Below the pieces are notes generated by a model. That model searched no databases, was not told the origin of the DNA, and was given only the letters and a program-made list of their open reading frames with translations. The position numbers and the translations under genes are program-made. Positions 25,341-33,478 of a DNA stretch of 64,000 nt are shown here, piece after piece. Position 1 is the stretch's first letter, and the number at the start of each line of letters is the position of its first letter. Origin of the DNA: Ardenticatenaceae bacterium (GTDB lineage Bacteria; Chloroflexota; Anaerolineae; Promineifilales; Promineifilaceae). The DNA lies in contig JACKBV010000006.1 of the NCBI GenBank assembly GCA_020634315.1, forward strand, positions 124,001 to 188,000, read 5' to 3'.

Positions 25341-26630
25341 CTACGGTGTTGCTGTTGGTGTAGCCTCAAGCTCTGGTGTTGGTTCGGGTGTCGGTGATGG
25401 TTCTGGCGTCGGTGTTGGGGTAGCAACGATGGGTGTGTGGTACCCCTTTGCAATGGTTGCCAGCGTTTCTAGCTCTTGTGTAGCTGCATAATCTCCATTA
25501 TGACAATGTTGACAGGCATAGGCTAAAGTGATGTAAGGCATCATTTGGGTGCCGTCATTAGCAAACTGCGGTGCAGTTGGGTCAGGATTAATGGAGAATT
25601 GATGCGTATGCAAATCGCCAGTGAAAATGTCCAGATCGCCTTGTGCTGATACTCCCATTGGGGGCATATGGCAATCTGTGCATTGCACACCCAAATGTTT
25701 ACGATTGTTTTGCACAGCCTTTTCTTGCCAATGGCAGGTGGCACACTGCTGTGTAATGCCTCCATCTGGATTTACTGTTTCATCTGTGTATAACACGCTG
25801 GCATGAGGATCATGGCAGGTAACGCAGGAGAGAGCAAAATGCTTAGAGTTATACAGGCCATCATAATGGACATACTGTATTTCAAATCCATTTGCGGCCT
25901 CAATGATGGCTGGATTTTCGCGGGAATGGCATTCACCGCATAGTTGCGATGAGCGGTCAACGCGCATCAAAACGCCATAGGGATCGGCCGCATGACGACT
26001 CCCTGGCCCATGGCAGACTTCGCATTGTACGCCAGCAAACTGCCACGAACCGACCACACCTTCCATGTTGTCTTGATGCCCTTGCGAAACGTAGCCGGTG
26101 GTATGGCAGCGGGCACAGTCGAAAAGTTCTTCTTCGGCCGTGTGTCCGGCTACCCATTCAGCCGATTTGCCAACTGTTTCGTTGGCAAAGTTATATTGCG
26201 TCAATGTATCGGCTGCGCCAGCGATCAGATAGCCATCATTGCCGATAAAGCGTGCTTTCCAGCCAAAACCGCCGATGACAAGAGCAATATCATCCCAGGT
26301 GTATCCTTCTGGGGGATCGACAATACCACCGGTGATGTCATCATATGGGAATTGGGGTTGACTGCCATCTATGACAGAGAGGGCATGAGGGTGAGCAGAG
26401 AGGTTGAATTTGGCGTAGATGTCTTCGTGGCACTCGCCACACGTATCTGCGCCTACATAGGTTTGACTTGCCGTTGCATCTTGGCCTGCTGGACCAACCG
26501 GACCAATGGGGCCGGGCGCACCTGCCGGGCCAAGCGGCCCAGCTTCTCCTGTCTGACCTCGACAGGCAGCCGAAAAACCGACAAGCAACAGCAACAATAT
26601 TACTACAGTAAACGGCGTCTTTTGGCTCAC
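25341..26630 (-). CDS. octahaem lipoprotein cytochrome with collagen-like segment
   Basis: Signal with lipobox FSAAC, then about 24 residues of G-x-x triplets (GEAGPLGPAGAPGPIGPVGP), a collagen-like stalk. Eight haem motifs follow: CGECH, CARCH, CEVCH, CGECH, CVTCH, CATCH, CTDCH, CQHCH, then a TPTPEPSPTPE-rich tail. Parts around CEVCHGPGSRHAADP and CHWQEKA resemble the cytochrome c554/NrfB-like multihaem fold. The start is GTG 26630, seven bases after AAAGGAGG; the upstream ATGs at 26657 and 26651 overlap that ribosome site and are less likely. Surface location is inferred. It precedes the NapC-like gene on the same strand, suggesting a quinol-to-surface pathway. Confidence 0.9.
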   Translation of the reverse strand: MSQKTPFTVVILLLLLVGFSAACRGQTGEAGPLGPAGAPGPIGPVGPAGQDATASQTYVGADTCGECHEDIYAKFNLSAHPHALSVIDGSQPQFPYDDITGGIVDPPEGYTWDDIALVIGGFGWKARFIGNDGYLIAGAADTLTQYNFANETVGKSAEWVAGHTAEEELFDCARCHTTGYVSQGHQDNMEGVVGSWQFAGVQCEVCHGPGSRHAADPYGVLMRVDRSSQLCGECHSRENPAIIEAANGFEIQYVHYDGLYNSKHFALSCVTCHDPHASVLYTDETVNPDGGITQQCATCHWQEKAVQNNRKHLGVQCTDCHMPPMGVSAQGDLDIFTGDLHTHQFSINPDPTAPQFANDGTQMMPYITLAYACQHCHNGDYAATQELETLATIAKGYHTPIVATPTPTPEPSPTPEPTPELEATPTATP

Positions 26631-26764
26631 GGCAAATCCTCCTTTGCGCATATTCATTTGTAAACTATTAGAAAAACTTATTATAAAGCCATTCTTACAT
26701 TTGTGAAGTGTGAATGATCAAATGAGGGGGCGTTTAATGGGTGTTAGCCAGGAATTTGTAAATG

Positions 26765-26944
26765 TTATGCTTGATTCTCAGCGGTGGAGGAGTTTGTTTG
26801 TGCCATATGCATGACTGATCTTGTGACTAATTCTTGTAATATTTCCTGGTCAACATCGGCCAGTCTTTTGATATAGAGGCAGGATTTGGCGGTCTTATGC
26901 TTGCCGAGTTTGTCTAATAGGGTGGTGTATTCAGAGAAGACTTC
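26765..26944 (-). pseudogene. C-terminal remnant of a DUF1801-type protein
   Basis: About 50 residues (EYTTLLDKLGKHKTAKSCLY, then IKRLADVDQEILQELV) match the C-terminal half of DUF1801 domains. The N-terminal half is missing; sequence ahead of residue E21 of the frame does not fit the family and may have lost its frame. A weak start at 27004 gives 79 residues without a good ribosome site. Best read as a decaying gene copy. Confidence 0.5.
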
Positions 26945-26984
26945 ACCGGAGGCTGCCGACCACCATGAACCATGAATGAAAACC

Positions 26985-27034
26985 AACCTCCTGGAGGTTA
27001 TCAATGGAAGGTTCGCTACATGAGACGAACCTCC
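26985..27034. repeat. cluster of inverted repeats of AACCTCC/GGAGGTT
   Basis: A 15-base palindrome AACCTCCTGGAGGTT (26985-26999) is followed by AGGTTCG...CGAACCT (27009-27032). GGAGGTT can also pair with AACCTCC at 27028-27034, so alternative folds exist. It sits between the DUF1801 remnant and a Cys-rich gene and may be a degenerate REP-like element. Confidence 0.45.
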
Positions 27035-27062
27035 GGGAGACTATTTGCGGGCGAGAACACTT

Positions 27063-27560
27063 TCATCGGTTGGTTGGGTTTTTAATGCTGCCATATTTGT
27101 ACTCCTTTTTGCGCCGTGTTGGCTTTGTTTGCAAAGCACGGCGGCGACCACGTGGCTGCTCGCTATTTTCCCAACGGTCTATCAAGGTGCGCCCTGTGTC
27201 ATTGTGCCAGGTGCGTCCTACGTCTTCGTGTAATCCTGGGGGAGTTTGATTTTGGCAGAGTGCTTGCTTGCCCTCGGTTGGTTTGAGGCCCATATTGTGT
27301 AGGCGGCACAAGTTTGCTTCGTCGAGGAAGGTGCAAGGGCCGAACGGATGAGCTGGAGCTTGCCCACCTTCGCTGCCAACGATGGCCGGGGTCAAGAGGT
27401 AAATGGTTGTGTTTTGCTCACGGTCAAACCACCAGTCTAGCATTAACTGGTCGCCATAACCGGCGGCCATGAGCTGCTCGGCATCGGTTGGCGTGGGCCA
27501 ACAGGGGCGGCGCTGGCACATGGCTTGACATTCGGAGCAGGTACAACTGGAATCTGTCAT
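27063..27560 (-). CDS. cysteine-rich YkgJ-like putative metal-cluster protein
   Basis: A 165-residue protein with an N-terminal cysteine cluster (SCTCSECQAMCQRRPC) and a second group GPCTFLDEANLCRLHNMG followed by GKQALC. This spacing is like the YkgJ/CxxC-type proteins thought to bind zinc or an Fe-S cluster; function is unknown. The last 40 residues are basic and probably disordered. It is divergent from scpB and probably transcribed alone. An extension or remnant of another family cannot be excluded. Confidence 0.65.
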   Translation of the reverse strand: MTDSSCTCSECQAMCQRRPCWPTPTDAEQLMAAGYGDQLMLDWWFDREQNTTIYLLTPAIVGSEGGQAPAHPFGPCTFLDEANLCRLHNMGLKPTEGKQALCQNQTPPGLHEDVGRTWHNDTGRTLIDRWENSEQPRGRRRALQTKPTRRKKEYKYGSIKNPTNR

Positions 27561-27647
27561 GTAAGCAATTATAACGGAAAATGACGTGAAGGTGTGTCTG
27601 TGGCGATTCTTGGCTATAATTCGGTAGTTTGTGAGTTGAACGAAATC

Positions 27648-28196
27648 ATGACGGATGAATTAAAGCAAGTACAAGATGCAGCAGATGAACTCAGCCTGGC
27701 AGCTTTGCTGGAGGGTGTTTTATTTGTGTCGAGTGGGCCAGTTTCGGTGAATCGTCTGGCGACGACGTTGCAAATTACGCCTTATCGGGTTGAGCAGGTA
27801 TTGCAGGAGTTAACGGCCGTTTACGAGACACGTGGACTGCGCTTACAGTGGACTGGTGATGGGGTGCAGTTGACGACTGCGCCGCAGGCCAACGAAGTCA
27901 TCGAACGCTTTCTTGGCCTGGAAATGAGTTCGCGCCTAAGCCAGGCGTCGCTGGAAGTGCTGGCAATTGTCGCTTATATGCAGCCGGTGACACGGCCGCA
28001 GCTTGACCAGGTGCGTGGTGTGAACTCCGATGGTGCGCTGCGCACGTTGCTGAGCAAGGGGCTGGTGCAGGAGATGGGGCGTATGGAAACGCCGGGGCGG
28101 CCGATTTTGTATGGCACGACGGCGGATTTCCTGCAACATTTTGGCCTGACGACATTGGAAGAGCTGCCACCGTTGGCTGGTGATGAGGAAGAGTAG
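27648..28196 (+). CDS. scpB: segregation and condensation protein B
   Basis: Two winged-helix domains typical of ScpB, which with ScpA and Smc forms the chromosome condensation complex. Visible blocks are LLEGVLFVSSGPVSVNRLA, SLEVLAIVAYMQPVTRPQL, and RTLLSKGLVQEMGR followed by GRPILYGTT. ATG 27648 was chosen; a GTG at 27594 would add 18 residues but lies upstream of a TATAAT at 27615-27620 that looks like the promoter. scpA is not in the window. A purine-only tract follows, then rluB. Confidence 0.93.
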   Translation: MTDELKQVQDAADELSLAALLEGVLFVSSGPVSVNRLATTLQITPYRVEQVLQELTAVYETRGLRLQWTGDGVQLTTAPQANEVIERFLGLEMSSRLSQASLEVLAIVAYMQPVTRPQLDQVRGVNSDGALRTLLSKGLVQEMGRMETPGRPILYGTTADFLQHFGLTTLEELPPLAGDEEE

Positions 28197-28244
28197 TGGG
28201 GAAGAGGGAAGAAGGAAGAGAGAAGAGGGAAGAGAGGGTAGAGG
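28197..28244 (+). repeat. purine-only tract, second copy of a dispersed repeat
   Basis: About 48 bases of nearly pure G/A between scpB and rluB contain the same 20-base core GAGGGAAGAAGGAAGAGAGA found at about 10,320. Its end GAGGGTAGAGG also serves as a ribosome site for the GTG start of rluB. Confidence 0.6.
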
Positions 28245-29066
28245 GTGGAAGAACGGTTACAGAAATTGATGGCTCATGCCGGATTGGGATCGCGTCGAGA
28301 GATTGAGAAGTGGATTGAAGCGGGGCGTGTGATGGTGAACGGCCGTATCGCTGCTTTGGGCGATAAAGCCAATCCCCTCACGGATGCTGTCACCTTAGAT
28401 GGCGCAGAACTGGACTTGAATCGGGAGCGGATGATTTACATCGCCCTCCATAAACCGGCTGGTGTCATCTCTTCGCTTGAAGATGAGATGCAGCAGGGAC
28501 GGGCCACTGTGCGCGATATGATTGACGTGCCCGGACACCTTTACCCGGTGGGGCGGTTGGATAAGCAAAGCGAAGGGTTGATGTTAATGACCAACGACGG
28601 CGACCTGGCTTATAAACTGACCCATCCTCGTTACGGACATGAAAAAACGTATGATGTGACTGTCGCCGGCGATATTACCGACGCGGCATTGGAAGAGTGG
28701 CGTTGGGGTGTGATGCTCGATGAAGACGTGACGGCTCCGGCAGAGATCACGGTTTTAGAACGGCATGGCACGCATACACGCCTGGAAGTGATTTTGCACG
28801 AAGGAAAAAAACGACAAATTCGGCGTATTGCTGCCGGGCTGGGACACCCGGTTTTGCGTCTGGTACGCTTGAAAATTGGGCCATTGACCCTGGGAAGTTT
28901 GGAACCGGGCAAATGGCGCTTTTTACGCCCGCGCGAAGTGTCTGCCTTGCGCCGTACGGTGCAGGAAAGGGCAAAAGGCGAAGCGCCGCGTAAACCTTTC
29001 ACCGATGCACAACGTTCCCCACGCGATGTACCACGTCGCACAACACGAAAACGCAAAGGAAAATAA
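28245..29066 (+). CDS. rluB: 23S rRNA pseudouridine synthase, RsuA/RluB family
   Basis: An N-terminal S4 RNA-binding domain (LQKLMAHAGLGSRREIEKWI) is followed by the RsuA-family catalytic domain with VGRLDKQSEGLMLMTNDG, whose aspartate is the nucleophile, and GKKRQIRRIAAGLGHPV. A basic tail of about 40 residues ends in RTTRKRKGK. It makes pseudouridine in ribosomal RNA; RluB is the best guess but RsuA/RluE/RluF are related. GTG 28245 is set by the purine-rich ribosome site. The scpB-rluB-cmk order is common in bacteria. Confidence 0.93.
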   Translation: MEERLQKLMAHAGLGSRREIEKWIEAGRVMVNGRIAALGDKANPLTDAVTLDGAELDLNRERMIYIALHKPAGVISSLEDEMQQGRATVRDMIDVPGHLYPVGRLDKQSEGLMLMTNDGDLAYKLTHPRYGHEKTYDVTVAGDITDAALEEWRWGVMLDEDVTAPAEITVLERHGTHTRLEVILHEGKKRQIRRIAAGLGHPVLRLVRLKIGPLTLGSLEPGKWRFLRPREVSALRRTVQERAKGEAPRKPFTDAQRSPRDVPRRTTRKRKGK

Positions 29067-29075
29067 AATAGGTTG

Positions 29076-29768
29076 ATGATTACGATGACAGTGATTGCAA
29101 TTGATGGCCCGGCAGCTTCTGGAAAGTCCACGATTGGACGGATGTTAGCAGAGGCGCTGGGCTATTTGTTTTTGGATACAGGGTTTATGTATCGGGCGGT
29201 GACGTTGGCGGCGCTGCAACAAGGGGTGGATATACTGGACGAAACGGCCGTTACCACGCTGGCACGCTCTCTGGACATTGACGTACAAGCCATTACCGGA
29301 CACGGAGACGGCCGTCATTACACCGCTCTCCTCAATGGCAAAGATGTCACCTGGGAACTGCGCACGCCACAAGTGGATGCCAACGTCTCGCAAGTGTCCG
29401 GCTATTTAGGCGTGCGCCAGGAAATGGTGCGCCGCCAGCGTGCCTTCGGTCGTCGTGGTCATGTCGTCATGGTAGGCCGTGATATTGGGACAGTCGTCAT
29501 GACCGATGCACCGCTGAAGCTGTATGTCACCGCTTCCCCGGAAGAACGTGCCCAGCGCCGGTGGCGTGACCGGCAAACACAAGGGCATCAGGCGGATTAC
29601 GAAACCATCCTCGCCGATGTCATCCGCCGCGACAAGTTTGATAGCAGCCGCGAACATTCTCCAATGCGGCCAGCCGCCGATGCGGTCGTCATCGACACCA
29701 CCGGACGACCGCCGCAGGTTATCGTTGACGAAATTTTGGCGCAGGTTTCTGTCATCAATGCGCGTTAA
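29076..29768 (+). CDS. cmk: cytidylate kinase
   Basis: P-loop GPAASGKST at the N-terminus, then FLDTGFMYRAVTLAAL, GRDIGTVVMTDAPLKLYVTA and a lid with RRWRDR. It phosphorylates CMP and dCMP with ATP. At 230 residues it has the normal length. In-frame starts are TTG 29073, ATG 29076 and ATG 29085; no perfect ribosome site decides, so the start could shift by a few codons. It is co-directional with and six to nine bases from rluB. Confidence 0.95.
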   Translation: MITMTVIAIDGPAASGKSTIGRMLAEALGYLFLDTGFMYRAVTLAALQQGVDILDETAVTTLARSLDIDVQAITGHGDGRHYTALLNGKDVTWELRTPQVDANVSQVSGYLGVRQEMVRRQRAFGRRGHVVMVGRDIGTVVMTDAPLKLYVTASPEERAQRRWRDRQTQGHQADYETILADVIRRDKFDSSREHSPMRPAADAVVIDTTGRPPQVIVDEILAQVSVINAR

Positions 29769-29805
29769 TCAATGAATTGCCCGTTGGCAATTGTGAAGGG
29801 TAAAT

Positions 29806-31248
29806 ATGGCATTATTTAATGAAATAGACCTGACAACCTTTGCCGGTGGGCGTATTGTCGGCATTGAGCCAGACAGTGTGGCTGCGGAAATTGGGCTGCA
29901 AATTGGCGACGAATTGCTGGCGATTAACGATGAGAAAGTAGAAGACGTGATTGACGTGCAGTTTTACAGCGCCGATGAATCGCTGGAGCTGCTGGTGCGG
30001 CGCGGTGAAGAATATCTGCTTTTCGAGGCAGAGCGGGCGTATAACCAGGCGTTGGGTATTGAATTTGCCCATCCCACGTTTGATATTGATATTCGCCGTT
30101 GTAATAATTTGTGCGAGTTTTGCTTTGTGCTGCAAATGGCTCCCAAATTTCGGCGCACGCTTTACATTAAGGATGACGATTACCGCTACTCGTTTCTTTT
30201 CGGCCACTTTGTGACGCTTACCAACCTCAGCGAGCATGATTGGTGGCGTATTGAGACGATGGGCTTGTCACCCCTGTATATTTCCGTCCATGTCACGGAC
30301 ACAGAGATGCGCCGCAAGTTTTTGCGAAACCCGAACGCGCCGGACATTATGATGCAGCTGCGCCAACTGGCGCAATGGGGCGTTGAGATGCATACGCAGT
30401 TGGTTGTTGTGCCCGGTTTTAACGATGGCCCCTGGCTGGAACGCTCTGTTCGTGAATTGGCGACGTTATGGCCGGCAGTGCAGTCGATTAGTGTTGTGCC
30501 GGTTGGTCTGACGCGTCATCATAAATACACGATGCGCCCACACACGGCAGCGGAAGCGGCCGTTACCCTGGATTTTGTCGAATCGTTACAGCCGCAATTC
30601 CAGCAACAGTTTGGTGTGCGTTTTGCTTACCCGACTGATGAATGGTATCTGGTGACGGGGCGCGAAGTGCCTGCTTTGGCGGCATATGATGGGCAGCAGT
30701 TGCAGGAAAATGGGTTAGGCAGCGTGCGCGATTTTTTGGATGAATGGGCGGAGGTGCAGCAAGAAATTGGTGATTGGCGCACGGCCAATGAGCCACATTT
30801 TCGTTATGCCTCGCTCACACTGGTGACGGGAGCCTTGTTTGCGCCGGTGCTGCGGGCGGCAGCGGCGGCATTTGCTGACTTGACCGGTGTCACGGTGGAT
30901 GTGCTGCCTGCTGTCAATCAACGCCTGGGGGAGACGATTACGGTGGCCGGGTTGTTGATGGGGGGTGATGTGTTGGCGCAATTGCAAACGGCCGTTTCCC
31001 GCGACCTCATCATCCTTCCCCGTGTCATGTTTGACCATCCAGACACCATTGCCCTGGATGACCTGTCGCCACAAGATATTGCCAATCAACTGCAACGCCC
31101 AATCGCCCTGGCCGATACCATGGGCGACGTGTGGGATGCGCTTATTGGCGAGTCAAAAGTCTTGTTTCAGCCGGGAAAAACGCTGGATGGCCCGCTTAAC
31201 CTGCGCGTGCTAAACGACGATGATCTGGCTGGCAACGCGCATATGTAA
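29806..31248 (+). CDS. DUF512-family radical-SAM-like FeS protein with PDZ domain
   Basis: An N-terminal PDZ-like domain (GGRIVGIEPDSVAAEIGLQIGD, residues about 12-75) leads to a cysteine cluster CNNLCEFCFV (CX3CXXC) and a radical-SAM-like barrel (LYISVHVTD, GVEMHTQLVVVPGFNDG), then the DUF512 C-terminal domain. Length of 480 fits the family. Its reaction is not known. It follows cmk closely and may be co-transcribed. A well-conserved but functionally unassigned protein; family assignment is firm, function is not. Confidence 0.85.
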   Translation: MALFNEIDLTTFAGGRIVGIEPDSVAAEIGLQIGDELLAINDEKVEDVIDVQFYSADESLELLVRRGEEYLLFEAERAYNQALGIEFAHPTFDIDIRRCNNLCEFCFVLQMAPKFRRTLYIKDDDYRYSFLFGHFVTLTNLSEHDWWRIETMGLSPLYISVHVTDTEMRRKFLRNPNAPDIMMQLRQLAQWGVEMHTQLVVVPGFNDGPWLERSVRELATLWPAVQSISVVPVGLTRHHKYTMRPHTAAEAAVTLDFVESLQPQFQQQFGVRFAYPTDEWYLVTGREVPALAAYDGQQLQENGLGSVRDFLDEWAEVQQEIGDWRTANEPHFRYASLTLVTGALFAPVLRAAAAAFADLTGVTVDVLPAVNQRLGETITVAGLLMGGDVLAQLQTAVSRDLIILPRVMFDHPDTIALDDLSPQDIANQLQRPIALADTMGDVWDALIGESKVLFQPGKTLDGPLNLRVLNDDDLAGNAHM

Positions 31249-31252
31249 TCAC

Positions 31253-31456
31253 CTATGACTTGCGCTGTTCGGCCATCATTTCGCCCCGCTCGGCGGCGCG
31301 ATAATACAGGTTTTCGGTTTCGGTTAGCGCGTCGTTTAGTTGTGCGGGCACTTTTTCTTTTAGCAGTTCTGGTAACATGCCCACCAGACCCAGCCCGGCG
31401 AGAAATAGTTTACGGGGAAATTTAACGGCCGTTGCCACTGTTTTTCTACAATTCAT
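31253..31456 (-). CDS. small conserved-looking protein, possibly phasin-like
   Basis: A 67-residue protein with KFPRKLFLAGLGLVGMLPE followed by an amphipathic, charged helix. The layout resembles the N-terminus of phasin/PhaI-type granule-associated proteins, but similarity is weak. GGAG five bases ahead of the ATG supports translation. It converges with the DUF512 gene with only four bases between their stops. Confidence 0.5.
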   Translation of the reverse strand: MNCRKTVATAVKFPRKLFLAGLGLVGMLPELLKEKVPAQLNDALTETENLYYRAAERGEMMAEQRKS

Positions 31457-31546
31457 CTTACTCCAGTTCCTTGTCTACAATTTCCATCATTCTACTCTGT
31501 TTGCGCGTTGTCGGTGTCATAAAATCAGGGTGACGAATGTCGTTTT

Positions 31547-32545
31547 TTATGCGTGCAATTGTTGCGCCAAAAAGCGTGCGGCTTGTCGTTCTGCCCACCA
31601 TGGAGAATGCCCATTTTTGTGAGTGGTGTGTTCCCAAAATCCAACATGCCCGCCATGCTCTGTCAGCGCCAGATGCAAGTATGGATTCGCGTGAATGGTT
31701 GCAAAGGGAATATCTGCCACGCTAAAAAGTGGATCATCCAGGGCACGCAGCAGCAGCGTGGGAACACGAACATCGGCCAGGAAACGGCCGCTGCTGTTTT
31801 GCAAATAATAATCCATTGCGCTGTGAAAACCGTGCAGCGGTGCGGTCAATCGCTCGTCAAACTGCCACAAATCACGAGCCGCCAGCACATCGGCAACGTC
31901 CACATGCCCGGCCAAGGTGGTGGCCTTGGCCTCTACTTTGGCAAACAGGCTGTCCAGGAAATGTTGGCCGAGCAGTCGCCCCGCCAGTCGCCGTAATATT
32001 TGCGAACCGGCCATCAGGTCGAATGGGGGAGAAATGGCGACGGCGGCGGAAAGGAAACGGCCGTTTTCTCCCACATATTTCAGCGTTGCATTGGCCCCCA
32101 GCGAAAACCCAACCAATCCCAATGGCGCATCAGGATAACGCTGCGCCAGCCAGCGCAAAGCAAAGGCCACGTCATCAGTTGCCCCGGCATGGTAAAAGCG
32201 CGTGGTACGGTTCATCTCGCCGCTGCAAGAGCGAAAATTCAAGCCCACAGCGCGAATGCCGCGCTCTGCCAACTGTCGATACAGTTCTTGCATGTAGCCG
32301 CGCTGTGCCGATCCTTCCAGCCCGTGCAGGGCTAACACGCATGGCGCGGCCGCATCTATGGTTATGCCCGGCACACTGGGCAGGTCAATGTCCAGGAAAT
32401 CGCCATCTGGCGTATCCAGGCGTTCCCGTTGGAATGTGAGGCCATGGGTCGGGCGCAAAAAGGAGGCGGCAATGCTTTGTGCGTAGCCATTTTTCACGCC
32501 AACCATTGGCGAAAAGGGTTCAATGTAAAAGTTATTGTTTGTCAT
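31547..32545 (-). CDS. YheT-type alpha/beta hydrolase
   Basis: Alpha/beta hydrolase with a YheT-type signature: LALHGLEGSAQRGYMQ (oxyanion region), NFRSCSGEMNRTTRFYHAG, the nucleophile elbow GFSLGAN, acid DDPLF and catalytic His in EHGGHVGFWE. Family members include esterases; the substrate is unknown. Two ATGs (32548 and 32545) lie behind GGAG; 32545 has the better spacing. A longer frame to 32638 would overlap the promoter of the divergent phosphatase gene. Confidence 0.9.
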   Translation of the reverse strand: MTNNNFYIEPFSPMVGVKNGYAQSIAASFLRPTHGLTFQRERLDTPDGDFLDIDLPSVPGITIDAAAPCVLALHGLEGSAQRGYMQELYRQLAERGIRAVGLNFRSCSGEMNRTTRFYHAGATDDVAFALRWLAQRYPDAPLGLVGFSLGANATLKYVGENGRFLSAAVAISPPFDLMAGSQILRRLAGRLLGQHFLDSLFAKVEAKATTLAGHVDVADVLAARDLWQFDERLTAPLHGFHSAMDYYLQNSSGRFLADVRVPTLLLRALDDPLFSVADIPFATIHANPYLHLALTEHGGHVGFWEHTTHKNGHSPWWAERQAARFLAQQLHA

Positions 32546-32611
32546 CATAGTCTCCGTCGCGAAGGTTTGTGTAACGAGGTGCGCTAACTGTTCGCTTCGC
32601 GTGACACCGTT

Positions 32612-32617
32612 TATAAT
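32612..32617 (+). promoter_or_regulatory. -10 element seven bases ahead of a start codon (leaderless candidate)
   Basis: TATAAT ends seven bases before ATG 32625, where transcription would normally begin. No ribosome site precedes that ATG. The -35 region (TGTTCG at 32589-32594) is weak. Confidence 0.5.
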
Positions 32618-32624
32618 CCCGCTT

Positions 32625-33401
32625 ATGAACAGAAGCAACGGATCACAGCCAACATTGAATTTATGTACTGATCAAACACGCCGGGTGTTATTGCCGGGTG
32701 TGTACAATTTACGTCATGTCGGCGGGTATGAAACGCGAAACGGCCGTTTCACTCGCCCAAACGCCTTTTTCCGTGCCGACAGCTTGCACCGCCTTGATAA
32801 AAGCGGGCAGCAGCAGTTGTTGACGCGCGGTGTACGCACCATCATTGATTTGCGCGACCGCGCCGAACAGCAAGAACTGCCCAATCCGCTGGCAGACTCG
32901 GCTCACGTCGATTATCGCTTTATGCCTTTGTATACCCACTGGGATGATTTGGCCGCAGGCACAACCGAGGTAATCGGTGTTGCCCAATATTACGCATTGC
33001 TCCTCAGCCGCTGCGGCCCATCCTTTGCCGAAGTCTTTGCCGTAATGGCTCAGCCAGAGGCTTTTTCAGTTTTGGTACACTGCGCTGCGGGCAAAGATCG
33101 CACCGGCCTTGTCGTGGCGCTGCTGCTCGAACTGGCGGGCGTGCCCGACGAAACAATCGTCGCCGATTATGCCTTGAGCTATGGATACTTACAGCCGATA
33201 TTGGATGAATTTCGCGCCAGAGGGGTCGCCGACGGGTTTACTGCTGAGGAGTACGAGCAAATTTTGCTGTCACCGGCTCCGGTCATGCGCCAGACATTGG
33301 CCTGTTTGCACCAGGAGCATGGCGGCGCACGCGCTTACCTGCATCAACATGGCCTTTCTGAGCAGCAGTTAGACAACCTGGTGGAACAAGTGCTGTCCTA
33401 A
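32625..33401 (+). CDS. IphP-type protein tyrosine/serine phosphatase
   Basis: A 258-residue phosphatase with the N-terminal NLRHVGGYETRNGRF block, TIIDLRD, and the P-loop HCAAGKDRTGLVV carrying the catalytic cysteine and arginine. The Tyr_phosphatase_3 family works on phosphotyrosine, phosphoserine or phosphoinositides; the target is unknown. ATG 32625 was chosen because the protein then starts just before the conserved region and the -10 box sits seven bases upstream, suggesting a leaderless mRNA. Part of NGRF is encoded by an AACGGCCGTT palindrome. Confidence 0.9.
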   Translation: MNRSNGSQPTLNLCTDQTRRVLLPGVYNLRHVGGYETRNGRFTRPNAFFRADSLHRLDKSGQQQLLTRGVRTIIDLRDRAEQQELPNPLADSAHVDYRFMPLYTHWDDLAAGTTEVIGVAQYYALLLSRCGPSFAEVFAVMAQPEAFSVLVHCAAGKDRTGLVVALLLELAGVPDETIVADYALSYGYLQPILDEFRARGVADGFTAEEYEQILLSPAPVMRQTLACLHQEHGGARAYLHQHGLSEQQLDNLVEQVLS

Positions 33402-33437
33402 AGGGGACAGTTTTGAAAGCGCGAGGAATTTTCTAGA

Positions 33438-33476
33438 GACGAGCACTACTTGATCATAAACCAGGTAGTGCTCGTC
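33438..33476. terminator. hairpin between convergent genes
   Basis: GACGAGCACTAC pairs perfectly with GTAGTGCTCGTC (12 bp, 15-base loop). It lies between the phosphatase stop and the stop of a minus-strand gene. T-runs are short, so termination is probable but not certain. Confidence 0.65.
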
Positions 33477-33478
33477 AT

